From Planctomyces sp. SH-PL62 (GTDB taxonomy: Bacteria > Planctomycetota > Planctomycetia > Planctomycetales > Planctomycetaceae), in assembly GCA_945893045.1 (NCBI GenBank), contig CAMDEA010000027.1, forward strand, positions 1 to 60,645: 60,645 nucleotides of DNA. The letters are read 5' to 3'. Below, in pieces: positions 44,959 to 60,645 of the stretch. Numbering within the stretch: the stretch's first letter is position 1; every line of letters begins with the position of its first letter. A program made the position numbers and the translations under genes. The notes beneath the pieces are model-generated. The model was not told the origin of the DNA, did no database searches, and saw only the letters and a list, made by a program, of their open reading frames with translations.

Positions 44959-45456
44959 ATGAAAGGTCCGGGATTACGAATCGAAATTGATGTGCGTCGC
45001 GCGTGGCGCTGTCCGACCTGCGGGCAGCATCAACGCTGGCCGACGGAGATCACCGCGCCCCGCTGCTTTTGCGTGCGCGACGGCGTGCCGATGAAGCTCG
45101 CTGAAGGACAGCGCTCCGGGCGACTCGATCTGCGACCGGAGCTGCGCTCCGTGCTCGACCGTATTCAGGGAGGCGAGGAGATTCCGCGATTGACGTCCCC
45201 CATCTCCTCGGAATCGGACGCGGGACCAAAATCGAGAGGCCGGTCGCCGCGTCCCGAACGATACGGCGATCGCTCGAACGAACCGCCGCGCGAACCTCGA
45301 CCGCAAGAGACGAGCGACTTGGCGATGCCGGAACCGCTGCCAAATCCGGCTCCGCCAACGCTGACGGCCGCAGCACCAGCGGTGCCCTCTCCGCAGGCTC
45401 CGCCGTACAACGTCGACGACTTCGGTGCGGGAATTGAGCCCCCTTCGGAGCCGTAG
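44959..45456 (+). CDS. Hypothetical protein with zinc-knuckle N-terminus and Pro-rich tail
   Basis: This 165-residue protein starts MKGPGLRIEIDVRRAWRC and contains CPTCGQHQRW and APRCFCVRDG, a four-cysteine zinc-ribbon-like N-terminal domain (about 15-55). A basic/Pro/Ser-rich low-complexity tail follows and ends DDFGAGIEPPSEP. GAGGAAACACG precedes the ATG at 44959. I do not recognise the family. Its TAG stop (45454-45456) is the foot of the downstream repeat. It lies 99 bp before uvrA and may share a transcript with it. Confidence 0.72.
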   Translation: MKGPGLRIEIDVRRAWRCPTCGQHQRWPTEITAPRCFCVRDGVPMKLAEGQRSGRLDLRPELRSVLDRIQGGEEIPRLTSPISSESDAGPKSRGRSPRPERYGDRSNEPPREPRPQETSDLAMPEPLPNPAPPTLTAAAPAVPSPQAPPYNVDDFGAGIEPPSEP

Positions 45457-45517
45457 CCGCAGTCACCAGACTGTGGGCCGACTGCACCGATCCCCACGTT
45501 CTGGCGAACGTGGCTAC
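45453..45517. repeat. GTAG-footed hairpin pair between the zinc-knuckle gene and uvrA
   Basis: The left unit 45453-45477 is GTAG, CCGCAGTC, ACCA, GACTGTGG. The right unit 45493-45517 is inverted: GTAG, CCACGTTC, GCCA, GAACGTGG on the minus strand. The stems differ but each is self-complementary. The left foot supplies the upstream gene's stop. Confidence 0.88.
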
Positions 45518-45555
45518 TCCGGAAATTCGCTTCTCGCTGCGACAACGACTGCAAT

Positions 45556-52767
<7,212 letters not shown>

Positions 52768-52985
52768 GCGACGATTCCCAATCGGATGCGTTCGATCGGA
52801 CGGCAGATTTGTCGAAATGATGTCAACAGGCGCGGCAGCGGTGGTTACAGTTCTCGCAAGGCTTCCGCGAGCTGGCCATCTTGAGAGGCTGCTGACGTCT
52901 GGCATGGCGTTCGCCATCGTGGAATAGAAACCGTCGGCGTCATAGGGACGCTGCGAATGGATTGGTGAGTTTGGGAGAGATGATC

Positions 52986-54839
52986 ATGTCCAAAGTTTGG
53001 TTCACTGCCGTCGTGCTCGGGCTGACTTGCACCGTTGCCATCGCGAAGGACAAAGATAAGGGGAAAGGTAAGGACAACCCCCCTCCCAAAGCCGCACCCG
53101 CAGCACCGGCACCTCGTCCCGCTCCCGCTCCCGCTCCAGCGCCTCGACCCGCTCCCGCTCCAGCGCCTCGCCCCGCTCCAGCACTGGCTCCGAAGCCGGC
53201 TCCCGCACCAGTTCAGAAGCCGACGCCTGCGCCGGTCCAGAAACCAGCACCTGCACTGTCGCCGATGCCTGCTCAAAAACCCGCACCGGCACCAACACCC
53301 GCGCCGGTTCAAAAACCGGCACCGGCACCGGTTCAAAAACCCGCACCGGCACCGGTTCAAAAGCCCGCACCGGCACCGGTTCAAAAGCCCGCACTCGGTC
53401 CCGCGCCTGCGCCAACACCCGCGGCAACACCCGCGCCGTCGCTAAAGCCGGCTCCTGCACCTGCGACCAACCTTGCTCCGCAAAAACCAGCGGACGCACC
53501 CAAGCCAGGCAATGTGCCGTCGAATGATCGCTCGCGGCCGAACCGGCAATCCGATGCTTCCAAGCCCGCGCCCAATCAGCTTCCGAACACAGCTCCGGCG
53601 CTGCCCGCTAACAAAACGGGAACGGCTCTCGGTCCGCTTCCCGCACCGAGCACTCCGAACGCCGGGCAACCGTTACGTCCCGCACCGGAAAAGTCCGCCG
53701 ATCACAAACACACGGCGAACAAGCCGCTGCCGACGGCTCCAAAATTTGAGACGAATAAAAAGATCCCTCCGATCGGAGCACTGATCAACGGGCAGCCGAA
53801 AACGAACCCCATTCTTGGTGGCTTGAAACCCGACGCCGGGCACCAGCACCCTGGGATCTCCAAGCCTGCGAGCAAGCCGGCCTCCAATCGCGATCATGAC
53901 CGTCATGATCGTGACGATCACAAGCACAGTCATTACGGCAGCTCCAATCGAACAAACTGGTCGTTAATCATTCTCGGTGGAGCCGCACCAGTGGGTCGTG
54001 GCTGGTACGGGCCGGGTTACGGCCGAACGTATGGCGGTTGGAATAACAACACTTACTACGTGCCCGCTCAAACCTATGGGCCGGTGATCAATGCCCCCAT
54101 CCCCGTGAATGTGGCACCCACACCATTGCCGCAGCCTGTTCGAACGACGAACGAAGATTTTTCGATGTTGCCGATTGGTCGCCAGCGAGAGCTGCTGCTG
54201 CAAGCACTGAATGCCCTGGAAGACGATTTCGCTCGCTCGCCCAACGGCGACGATTGGTCGCGGCAACTGCAACTGGCAACCACCGCGAAGCTCATCGGTG
54301 AAGGAGACGAGCCGACGGAACCGATCACTCGCGCTCGTCTGCGAAGCGTGGTCGAGTTGTTCGACGAAGTCGCCGCGAACCCGGACTATCGCCCCGTCTC
54401 CGAACTGTTGAGCTTCCGCTCGCTGCAAGCCGGGCTCCGCGAGTTCGCCAGCGAGCCAATCGGCCAAGCTCGTGGTCGGCTCTCACGATCGGCGGACCTG
54501 CTGACACAGCAGCTCAAGACTTGGCCGACCGGTGAACGTTGGAAGGACTATCTGCAAGTCGCCTGGTTGGTGGGGACCGAAGAAGAAGAGAAGCTCGAAA
54601 TGCCCGAACGATTGGTCCGCTTTGAAAAGCTGCTCGCGAAATTCGATCGCGTGAAGTCCGACGAGCAATTTCAAGTCGTCTCTCAGGAGCCAACCTTCGG
54701 CACCACGCACGTCGCGCTGCAAGTCTTTGTGCGCGAGCTGCGACTCTTCATTGAGGCCAATGCGCAGGCACCAAGCCCGGCGGAACTGAAGTTGCCAGAG
54801 CTGAAGCTGCCGGAACCGAAGGTGATCGAGCAACCGTAG
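52986..54839 (+). CDS. Exported Pro/Ala-rich repeat protein with helical C-terminal domain
   Basis: This protein of about 617 residues has a signal peptide (KVWFTAVVLGLTCTVAIA). A long Pro/Ala/Lys-rich region follows (about 25-190) with repeats such as PAPAPVQKPAPAPVQKP, then His/Lys/Asp-rich and Gly/Tyr/Asn-rich stretches (GRGWYGPGYGRTYGGWNNN). From about 390 it has a folded, probably helical domain (MLPIGRQRELLLQALNALED). The ATG at 52986 is favoured by GGGAGAG with correct spacing; in-frame TTG/ATG codons lie just upstream. The 218 bp before it show nothing distinctive. Likely an extended cell-surface or wall-spanning protein; function unknown. A GCTAGC-family repeat pair follows. Confidence 0.78.
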   Translation: MSKVWFTAVVLGLTCTVAIAKDKDKGKGKDNPPPKAAPAAPAPRPAPAPAPAPRPAPAPAPRPAPALAPKPAPAPVQKPTPAPVQKPAPALSPMPAQKPAPAPTPAPVQKPAPAPVQKPAPAPVQKPAPAPVQKPALGPAPAPTPAATPAPSLKPAPAPATNLAPQKPADAPKPGNVPSNDRSRPNRQSDASKPAPNQLPNTAPALPANKTGTALGPLPAPSTPNAGQPLRPAPEKSADHKHTANKPLPTAPKFETNKKIPPIGALINGQPKTNPILGGLKPDAGHQHPGISKPASKPASNRDHDRHDRDDHKHSHYGSSNRTNWSLIILGGAAPVGRGWYGPGYGRTYGGWNNNTYYVPAQTYGPVINAPIPVNVAPTPLPQPVRTTNEDFSMLPIGRQRELLLQALNALEDDFARSPNGDDWSRQLQLATTAKLIGEGDEPTEPITRARLRSVVELFDEVAANPDYRPVSELLSFRSLQAGLREFASEPIGQARGRLSRSADLLTQQLKTWPTGERWKDYLQVAWLVGTEEEEKLEMPERLVRFEKLLAKFDRVKSDEQFQVVSQEPTFGTTHVALQVFVRELRLFIEANAQAPSPAELKLPELKLPEPKVIEQP

Positions 54840-54853
54840 ATTGTTGCTGGGTG

Positions 54854-54937
54854 AGTGAGCGGCACGGCGCTAGCCGCCGGTCTTTCGCGTGAGAATTCGA
54901 TTCCATGTCACCGGTGGCTAGCGCCATTCCGCTCACT
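54854..54937. repeat. GCTAGC-core inverted repeat pair between convergent genes
   Basis: The left arm 54854-54880 contains GGCACGGCGCTAGCCGCC. The inverted right arm 54911-54937 contains GGTGGCTAGCGCCATTCC. This is the same family as uvrA insertion 2 and the nadE cluster, here in an intergenic site. Confidence 0.9.
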
Positions 54938-54958
54938 GCGATCGCATGGCAGACGCCG

Positions 54959-56350
54959 TCACGTCTTCGGCAGCGATTCCATCCGTTTGAGCGCGTCTTT
55001 GTATTCGTAATCGACCGCCAGCACTTCGCCGTAGTGCTCTTCGGCTTTGGCGTAATCCTTGGCCTCTTCGCACAGACGGCCGAGGTAGTAGTGTGCCTCC
55101 AGGAACGAATCCCTATGCTCGATGGCGTTGAGCTTGGGCACCGCCTTCTCCAACTGCTTGCGAGCCAGGATGCCCTTCTTGTCGTTGATGAAGCACTTCG
55201 CCAGCAGTAACAGAGCCGCTCCTTCCAACCGGTTGTCCTGCACCGCCGCTTGGAAGAGCGGAATCGCCTGCGAGTACATCTTGAGCTTGTAGAACCGCTC
55301 GCCCAGCGTGAACTTCAATTTCATGTCGTTGGGATTGCGTTCGACGCGCGTGCGATAGGTCTCGACTTCGCGTTTGATCAACTCGGAAGCCTGCGCCTTG
55401 GCCATCGCCTCCGCCTCTTCGTCGCCGGGCTTCTTCTGGGCATTGGCTTTGGCCAGATCGACGCTCTTCCGCATCAAATCGAGTTCCACGTCCTCGACTT
55501 GTTCGCGGATGTTCGGATCGCCGCCGGAGAGTTCCAGCGCCTTTTGATACATCGCGCCCGCTTCTTCCAGCCTGCCGCCGCGCTTGTAATAGTCGGCGAG
55601 TTTGAGAAACCCATTCTTGTTGTCCGGGTCTTTGCGGACGATCCGTTGCAGGTCCGCTTCCTCCGACTGACCCGGCCCGTCCGCGGCACCGCCGCCTGCC
55701 GCAGCTTGCTTGCCGATGGCCTTGCGGATGTCCTCCAGCGAACGTTCTTTCTTCGAACCGTCCTCTTCCGTGAAGTCGCCATCGCGGATCACCGAACTGG
55801 CGTTGAGCTGCGTGATCTTCGAGCGCGCTTCCATGTCGAGCGGGTCGAGCTTGAAGGCTCGATCCCAATACTTGATGGCCTCAATGAACTCCCCCTTTTG
55901 TTCGAGGAGCAATCCCAGAGCTTTGAGCAAGATCTTGTTGTTCGGATCGGACTCAACCGCCCAGCGATAGCATTGCACGGCGACATCAACGAAGCCGAGA
56001 TTCGCGGTCGCTTCGCCGCAATCGGCATTGAACTCCGCGTCCCACGGCACAAGCTCCAGCCCCTCTTCGGCGGATTGATCGAGCTGCGTCCAGTTCCTAG
56101 TCATGCGCGACTTTTTGATCGAGCCTTTGACTCCCATCAGTCTCATGCCGGCCATTTTCGCGCCGGTCCCTTTGGGGTATTTGCGCCGCTCGCAGCCACG
56201 CAGCGTCTGGCGGAACAACAAGTTTCCGGGATCCAGCTTGACCGCTTGCCCGGTCATTTGAATGGCGTAGTCCCAGTTCTGCTTCGCCATCGCCTCGGTC
56301 CCTTTTTTGAAGGAATCGGCGGCATATTTTTTCTTGAGATCTTCGGCCAT
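54959..56350 (-). CDS. TPR-repeat protein
   Basis: This 463-residue cytoplasmic protein has no signal peptide. TPR-like pairs occur throughout: FKKGTEAMAKQNWDYAIQMT, then VQCYRWAVESDPNNKILLKA, AIKYWDRAFKLDPLD, RLEEAGAMYQKALELSGGD, AIPLFQAAVQDNR and AEEHYGEVLAVDYEYKDAL. A charged, flexible linker with QAAAGGGAADGPG lies in the middle. The ATG at 56350 (MAEDLKKKY) is preferred to an upstream start at 56443. Probably a protein-interaction scaffold; partners unknown. It diverges from the MfnB gene. Confidence 0.82.
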   Translation of the reverse strand: MAEDLKKKYAADSFKKGTEAMAKQNWDYAIQMTGQAVKLDPGNLLFRQTLRGCERRKYPKGTGAKMAGMRLMGVKGSIKKSRMTRNWTQLDQSAEEGLELVPWDAEFNADCGEATANLGFVDVAVQCYRWAVESDPNNKILLKALGLLLEQKGEFIEAIKYWDRAFKLDPLDMEARSKITQLNASSVIRDGDFTEEDGSKKERSLEDIRKAIGKQAAAGGGAADGPGQSEEADLQRIVRKDPDNKNGFLKLADYYKRGGRLEEAGAMYQKALELSGGDPNIREQVEDVELDLMRKSVDLAKANAQKKPGDEEAEAMAKAQASELIKREVETYRTRVERNPNDMKLKFTLGERFYKLKMYSQAIPLFQAAVQDNRLEGAALLLLAKCFINDKKGILARKQLEKAVPKLNAIEHRDSFLEAHYYLGRLCEEAKDYAKAEEHYGEVLAVDYEYKDALKRMESLPKT

Positions 56351-56566
56351 GTGATGTCGTCGGATGGAAAGTGAGTGGTGGTCAAGGACAGGGCGAATCG
56401 CGATCGGACAGCATGTCCGGTTGGTACGAATCACCGGCACCACTCTATGCGGCTGAGCTGGAATTCGGAAGCAGCCATCTGACTGCTCATTTGTTAGCGG
56501 AATTGCGGATGATGTGTCCGAGTCCTACGATTTACCCGGCCAATCAACTCTTGAAAGCGAAAATCA

Positions 56567-57340
56567 ATGACAAAGGAAGCCCCGGTTGCGGCGGGCGACA
56601 CTCCCTGGCTGCTGGTGAGTGTTCGCGACGTGAAAGAAGCGGAAGCCGCGCTGGCTGGTGGTTGCGACATCCTCGACATCAAAGAGCCCAAGAACGGCCC
56701 GCTCGGCATGGTTCCGCCCGCTCAAATCAGCAAAATCGTGGATGCCGTTCGCAAGAAATCGAAGACCATCCCCATCAGCGTCGCCTTGGGCGAACTCTCC
56801 GAGTGGGATGACCTCAAGAAAATCCCCAAAGTGCCGGCGGGAGTCACCTATCTGAAGGTCGGCACCGCTAAGGTCGGCAAGGATGCGAATTGGCCCGATC
56901 GCTGGAAGGTGATTCGTAAGCAGTTTGAATCGAACGCGAAAACGAAATTCCATTGGGTCGCGGTCGCGTATGCCGATTGGCGCGCCGCGGGTGCTCCGTC
57001 CCCGACGGCGATCGTGGATGCGGTGCTCGAAGAATCGCTCACGAAGTCCGGCGGTTGCGTCGGCGTGCTGTTCGATACCTGGGCCAAGCAAGGCCGCAGC
57101 CTGTGGGAATGGATCAGCCGCGCGGACCTCAAACGTCATGCCGACGCGCTGCATCAAGGTGGCCGCCTCGTCGCGCTGGCGGGAGGCTTGGCCTGCGACA
57201 AACTCAACGATCTGCACACGCTCGATCCGGACATCGTCGGCATCCGCTCGGCCGCCTGCAAAGACGGACTCCGCAACGGCGTCGTCGTGAAAGATGCCGT
57301 CAGCGCGTTTCGCGCCTGCTTAAGAGCGTCGAAGAAGTAG
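56567..57340 (+). CDS. mfnB: (5-formylfuran-3-yl)methyl phosphate synthase-like protein (MfnB/DUF556)
   Basis: This 257-residue TIM-barrel protein is of the family that condenses two glyceraldehyde-3-phosphate molecules in methanofuran synthesis. It has GGCDILDIKEPKNGPLG with the likely Schiff-base Lys39, VTYLKVGTAK with Lys97, VAVAYADWRAAGAPSP, and LAGGLACDKLNDL followed by DIVGIRSAACKDG. These match archaeal MfnB segments by eye. Planctomycetes are known to carry methanopterin/methanofuran-linked C1 enzymes, so the gene fits the lineage. Cofactor-pathway partners are not adjacent. Start ATG at 56567; ribosome-binding site weak. Confidence 0.82.
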   Translation: MTKEAPVAAGDTPWLLVSVRDVKEAEAALAGGCDILDIKEPKNGPLGMVPPAQISKIVDAVRKKSKTIPISVALGELSEWDDLKKIPKVPAGVTYLKVGTAKVGKDANWPDRWKVIRKQFESNAKTKFHWVAVAYADWRAAGAPSPTAIVDAVLEESLTKSGGCVGVLFDTWAKQGRSLWEWISRADLKRHADALHQGGRLVALAGGLACDKLNDLHTLDPDIVGIRSAACKDGLRNGVVVKDAVSAFRACLRASKK

Positions 57341-57398
57341 TCGTTCGCACGGTCAAATGAGTCGTTTAACCCCTACGCCATCGGCGTGGGTGAGAGGA

Positions 57399-58604
57399 TC
57401 AAACGACCCGCGCGCACGCCGTTGGCGTTGCGGTTAAACATTCCAGCACGACGGCGACCGCGTTCCCGCCGCCGAGACACAGTGCCGCAACACCCCATCG
57501 CTGGTGACGCTGTTGCAGTGCGTGCAACAACGTCGTGGCGACACGCGCGCCGCTGGCCCCGAGCGGGTGCCCCAGCGCAATCGCTCCGCCGTGGACGTTC
57601 ACTTTTTCCAGCGGCAGTTGCAGCCGCCGCACGCACGCCAGCATTTGAGCAGCAAAAGCTTCATTGATCTCAAACAAATCCACGTCATTGATCGCCACAC
57701 CGGCGCGGTGCAGTGCCTTCGTGATTGCGGCCACCGGAGCCACAAAGAGATCGCCTGGCTCGGTCCCCGCTGTGACGTAAGCCACGATGCGTGCCAGCGG
57801 CGTCAGTCCGTGAGCCTCCTGAAACGCTCGCGACGCCACCACAACAGCGGCCGCTCCGTCGCTGATCATTGAGGCGTTGCCGGCCGTGACTGTGCCAGCC
57901 GCGTCAAAGACGGGATTCAGCCGCGCAAGCTGCTCGCTGGTCGATTCCGCTCGTGGCCCTTCGTCGCGAGTCATCACAACTTCCGTTTTGCGCTGCTTCA
58001 CGGTCAGCGGGACGACTTCGTGATCGAGCAGGCCTTGTGCGATTGCGGTGACGGCTCGACGGTGACTCTCTGCGGCGAATCCGTCTTGATCTTCACGAGT
58101 CAGCCCATCGGACATGGCGAGAGCTTCCGCGATCTGTCCCATCGAGCGTCCGCTGAATGGACACGTCAGACCATCTTGCAGCAGCACATCCAGCAACTTT
58201 CGATCGCCCAGCGGCGGCCCCGTGCGCTCCAACAAATACGGAGCACGGCTCATCGACTCCATGCCCCCGGCCACGATGACGTCCGCATCACCGGCGCGAA
58301 TCGCCTGAGCCGCCAGCATGATCGCCTTCAAGCCTGAGCCGCAGACCTTGTTGATCGTCAACGCCGCGACCGTTGGAGGCAGGCCGGCTGCCAACGCCGC
58401 TTGCCGAGCCGGTGCTTGTCCAACTCCCGCAGCCAGCACGTTACCCAGGATGACCTCGTCGATCCGCTCTGGCGTGACGCGAGCTTGTTCGATCGCCGCA
58501 CGCACGACATGCGCGCCTAGATCGGTTGCCGAGAGCGACGACAGCGTTCCCTGAAATTTGCCGATCGGCGTGCGGCAGGCGGACAGAATGACGACATCGT
58601 TCAT
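57399..58604 (-). CDS. Acetyl-CoA C-acetyltransferase (thiolase)
   Basis: This 401-residue thiolase condenses or cleaves acyl-CoA units in the cytoplasm. Nucleophile Cys88 is in [50 protein letters not shown] (His site) and the late Cys in [11 protein letters not shown] complete the active site. GGAG lies seven bases before the ATG at 58604. The final residues ([12 protein letters not shown]) extend slightly past the normal end. It is divergent from an acyl-CoA synthetase gene, suggesting joint use in acyl-CoA metabolism. Confidence 0.93.
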   Translation of the reverse strand: MNDVVILSACRTPIGKFQGTLSSLSATDLGAHVVRAAIEQARVTPERIDEVILGNVLAAGVGQAPARQAALAAGLPPTVAALTINKVCGSGLKAIMLAAQAIRAGDADVIVAGGMESMSRAPYLLERTGPPLGDRKLLDVLLQDGLTCPFSGRSMGQIAEALAMSDGLTREDQDGFAAESHRRAVTAIAQGLLDHEVVPLTVKQRKTEVVMTRDEGPRAESTSEQLARLNPVFDAAGTVTAGNASMISDGAAAVVVASRAFQEAHGLTPLARIVAYVTAGTEPGDLFVAPVAAITKALHRAGVAINDVDLFEINEAFAAQMLACVRRLQLPLEKVNVHGGAIALGHPLGASGARVATTLLHALQQRHQRWGVAALCLGGGNAVAVVLECLTATPTACARVV

Positions 58605-58649
58605 GACAAATCTCCGGCGATAAAAACGATCGCATCAAGACCCCGACAC

Positions 58650-58720
58650 CCCGACGAATTTAAGGAGACGACGAATGCTTCAACAGCCAGCCCATTCGTC
58701 GTCTCCTGAAATTCGTCGGG
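58650..58720. repeat. 28-bp inverted repeat between thiolase and acyl-CoA synthetase genes
   Basis: The arms are 58650-58677 and 58693-58720 (CCCGACGAATTTAAGGAGAC against GTCTCCTGAAATTCGTCGGG), nearly perfect with a 15-bp spacer. They lie in the shared promoter region of the divergent genes. Confidence 0.88.
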
Positions 58721-58820
58721 CTCCTCTTCGCGTCAGCGATGATCCCTTCGCCGTGCTACAAATTTCTGTGATTCGCCTTATCCTGCCACCACGAACGCTT
58801 CCCTTTGTGGAGATCGGAAC

Positions 58821-60500
58821 ATGACCGCCAACGCTCCGTGGGTCGATGAGCTGACATTCGGGCCGGTATTACGCCGCACCGCTGAGAAGTTTGGATCGCG
58901 CGAAGCGTTGGTCTTTCCGCAGGCGGGAGTGCGGCTGACCTGGTCCGAATTTGATCAAGCGGTGGACCGCGCCGCGCGCGGACTGCTGGCGATCGGTCTG
59001 CAACCGGGCGATCACTTCGGCGTCTGGTCCACCAACTGGCCGGAGTGGGTGATTCTACAATTCGCCACGGCGCGGATCGGCGTGGTGCTGGTCACGATCA
59101 ATCCGGCATACCGTCCGGCGGAACTGGAATATGTACTCGCTCAGGCCGACCTGCGGGGCATCGCGCTGATCGAACAATTCAAGGGGTCGCAGTTCTTCGC
59201 GATGCTCGACGAAGTTTGTTCCGAACTGAAGACCTCCGCGCCGGGCGAGCTGCACTCTCCTAAGTTCCCTCGATTGCAATGGGTATTGCGCATGCGCGGG
59301 GCCGAGCATCCCGGAATGCTCGGCTGGGATGAGTTGCTCGCGCGCGGCGAGCAAGTGTCAGCCGCACGACTGGAGGAAGTTGAGGCGGGATTGAAACCAA
59401 ACGATCCGATCAACCTGCAATACACCTCCGGCACGACCGGCTTTCCGAAAGGAGCTTTGCTGACGCACCGCAATCTGCTGCTCAACGCGTTCTATTGCGG
59501 CGAGTGTCTGCGGCTGAACGAGACGGACCGCATCTGCATTCCGGTGCCGTTGTATCACTGTTTCGGCTGCGTACTGGGGACGGCGTGCGCGGCGGTGTTC
59601 GGCGCGACGATGGTGTTTCCACACGAGAGCTTCCAGGCCGAAGCGACGCTCGACGCATTGGACGCCGAGCGCTGCACGACGATCTACGGCGTCCCCACAA
59701 TGTTCATCGCACAACTCGAACATCCCAACTTCACGCAGCGGAATCTCTCGTCATTGCGAACCGGAATCATGGCGGGCAGTCCGTGTCCGATCGAACTGAT
59801 GAAGCGTGTCACGCAAGACATGGGCGCGAAAGACATCACGATTGCCTACGGTCTGACCGAAGCCTCGCCGCTGATCACGATGACGCGCACCGACGATCCG
59901 ATTGAGAAGCGCGTCGGCACCGTCGGCCGCGTCCTGCCCGGCATCGAGGCGCGAATCGTCGATCCACAAAACGGCCAGCCGCTGCCGGACGACCAATCGG
60001 GCGAACTCTGCTGCCGCGGGCACAATGTCATGCTCGGCTACTACAAGCTGCCGGAGCGGACCGCTCAGGCGATTGATACGGACGGTTGGCTGCACTCCGG
60101 CGACATGGCCTTACGCCAACCCGACGGCTACTTCCGCATCACCGGCCGTTTCAAAGACCTCATCATCCGCGGCGGCGAGAACATCGCCCCGCGCGAGATT
60201 GAAGAGTTGCTCTATCAGCATCCGAGCGTGCAAGACGTGCAAGTCGTCGGAGTGCCGGATCGCAAGTTCGGTGAAGAGATTCTCGCCTGGATTCGGCTGC
60301 GTCCCGGCATGACTTCGACGGATGCCGAAATCCGTGACTTCTGCCGCGCCAATTTGGCCCACTTCAAGTGCCCAAAGTACGTGAAGTTCGTCGAGAGTTT
60401 CCCGACCACAGTCACCGGCAAGATTCAAAAGTTCAAAATCCGCGAGCAAGCGATTCAGGAACTCGGCCTCCAAGACGTGGCCGCGATCGAGACCGCGTGA
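58821..60500 (+). CDS. AMP-binding acyl-CoA synthetase
   Basis: This 559-residue member of the ANL superfamily activates a carboxylic acid as acyl-AMP and then thioesterifies it to CoA. The P-loop-like motif is LQYTSGTTGFPKGALLTHRN, with IPVPLYHCFGC. IAYGLTEASPLIT is the A5 motif, WLHSGDMALRQPDGYFRITG with RFKDLIIRGGENIAPREIE is the hinge region, and the C-terminal catalytic Lys is in TVTGKIQKFKIRE. It resembles medium/long-chain acyl-CoA synthetases (FadD3/FadK-like). GGAG precedes the ATG at 58821. Substrate chain length is not predictable. Confidence 0.93.
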   Translation: MTANAPWVDELTFGPVLRRTAEKFGSREALVFPQAGVRLTWSEFDQAVDRAARGLLAIGLQPGDHFGVWSTNWPEWVILQFATARIGVVLVTINPAYRPAELEYVLAQADLRGIALIEQFKGSQFFAMLDEVCSELKTSAPGELHSPKFPRLQWVLRMRGAEHPGMLGWDELLARGEQVSAARLEEVEAGLKPNDPINLQYTSGTTGFPKGALLTHRNLLLNAFYCGECLRLNETDRICIPVPLYHCFGCVLGTACAAVFGATMVFPHESFQAEATLDALDAERCTTIYGVPTMFIAQLEHPNFTQRNLSSLRTGIMAGSPCPIELMKRVTQDMGAKDITIAYGLTEASPLITMTRTDDPIEKRVGTVGRVLPGIEARIVDPQNGQPLPDDQSGELCCRGHNVMLGYYKLPERTAQAIDTDGWLHSGDMALRQPDGYFRITGRFKDLIIRGGENIAPREIEELLYQHPSVQDVQVVGVPDRKFGEEILAWIRLRPGMTSTDAEIRDFCRANLAHFKCPKYVKFVESFPTTVTGKIQKFKIREQAIQELGLQDVAAIETA

Positions 60501-60550
60501 GAGTGACCAACCAGAAGCGTCGGTATGAAGTGACGCAGTTTTTGAACCGG

Positions 60551-60575
60551 CCCCATCCGGCTTGCCCGGATGGGG
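60551..60575. terminator. Hairpin between the convergent acyl-CoA synthetase gene and the partial last gene
   Basis: A 10-bp stem CCCCATCCGG pairs with CCGGATGGGG around loop CTTGC. There is no T-tract on either strand, so termination is only suggested by position between convergent genes. Confidence 0.5.
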
Positions 60576-60589
60576 AAGACGATGGAGAG

Positions 60590-60645
60590 CTAGTCGCGAG
60601 CACCACATTCCTTCTTCCAGTTTTCCCGCAGTTCGCCGCCTTTGG
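60590..60645 (-). CDS. Possible C-terminal end of a minus-strand gene (partial)
   Basis: Reading the minus strand from the window edge gives KGGELRENWKKECGARD followed by TAG at 60592-60590. It is a plausible charged C-terminus in the position expected for a gene converging on the acyl-CoA synthetase gene. Only 17 codons are visible, so no function can be given. Confidence 0.3.
   Translation of the reverse strand, partial: KGGELRENWKKECGARD

Overview
The window reads as a chromosomal segment of a planctomycete (phylum Planctomycetota). The main markers are a DUF1549/DUF1553 cytochrome-c-like protein, an ECF sigma factor close to a WD40-tailed Ser/Thr kinase, abundant TPR and SH3 proteins, and an MfnB-type C1-cofactor enzyme. 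Genus cannot be read from the sequence. No tRNA, rRNA, CRISPR array, phage or plasmid functions were seen.

Layout: (1) 1-4.2 kb: partial glycogen debranching enzyme, a VOC protein and a secreted SH3-domain protein. (2) 4.2-27.4 kb: surface glycan/pilus region. It holds GT-C-type membrane proteins, two sugar-nucleotide epimerase-type enzymes, two Flp-like prepilins with long hairpin-dense leaders, three TPR-tailed O-mannosyltransferase-like (TMTC/DUF1736-type) proteins, two methyltransferases, a fatty-acid desaturase, two GT2 transferases and a WecE-WecD-like pair. (3) 27.5-37 kb: DUF1549/1553 protein, two small paralogous membrane proteins, NAD synthetase, ECF sigma factor, an acyl-ACP-reductase-like protein and a WD40 protein. 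(4) 37-46 kb: Ser/Thr kinase, a REP-associated tyrosine transposase (RAYT), a ceramidase-like protein and a response regulator. (5) 45.5-60.6 kb: a 2403-residue tandem UvrA fusion, a Pro/Ala-rich exported protein, a TPR protein, MfnB, thiolase and an acyl-CoA synthetase.

The most striking signal is an invasion by many families of short palindromic repeats arranged as inverted pairs. One family (foot GTAG, stem GTCAGGCT, loop TTCC) sits on both sides of a RAYT gene and recurs in and beside nadE and the kinase gene. Pairs of this and other families lie in frame inside nadE, the kinase, the ceramidase-like gene and uvrA (seven insertions of repeat or low-complexity DNA in one gene). In five genes the TAG stop codon is exactly the TAG of a repeat's GTAG foot, and two more genes terminate inside a repeat. 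This fits a REP/RAYT-like system that inserts at GTAG, places copies harmlessly just after stop codons, and sometimes contributes protein linkers.

A second signal is the roughly 700-nt gene-free leader before the second Flp-like prepilin. It contains a long series of consecutive hairpins, including a possible three-way junction, and is a candidate structured RNA. A shorter hairpin-rich leader precedes the first prepilin. Gene starts were chosen by Shine-Dalgarno match, coupling to the upstream gene and family N-termini; uncertain ones are marked.
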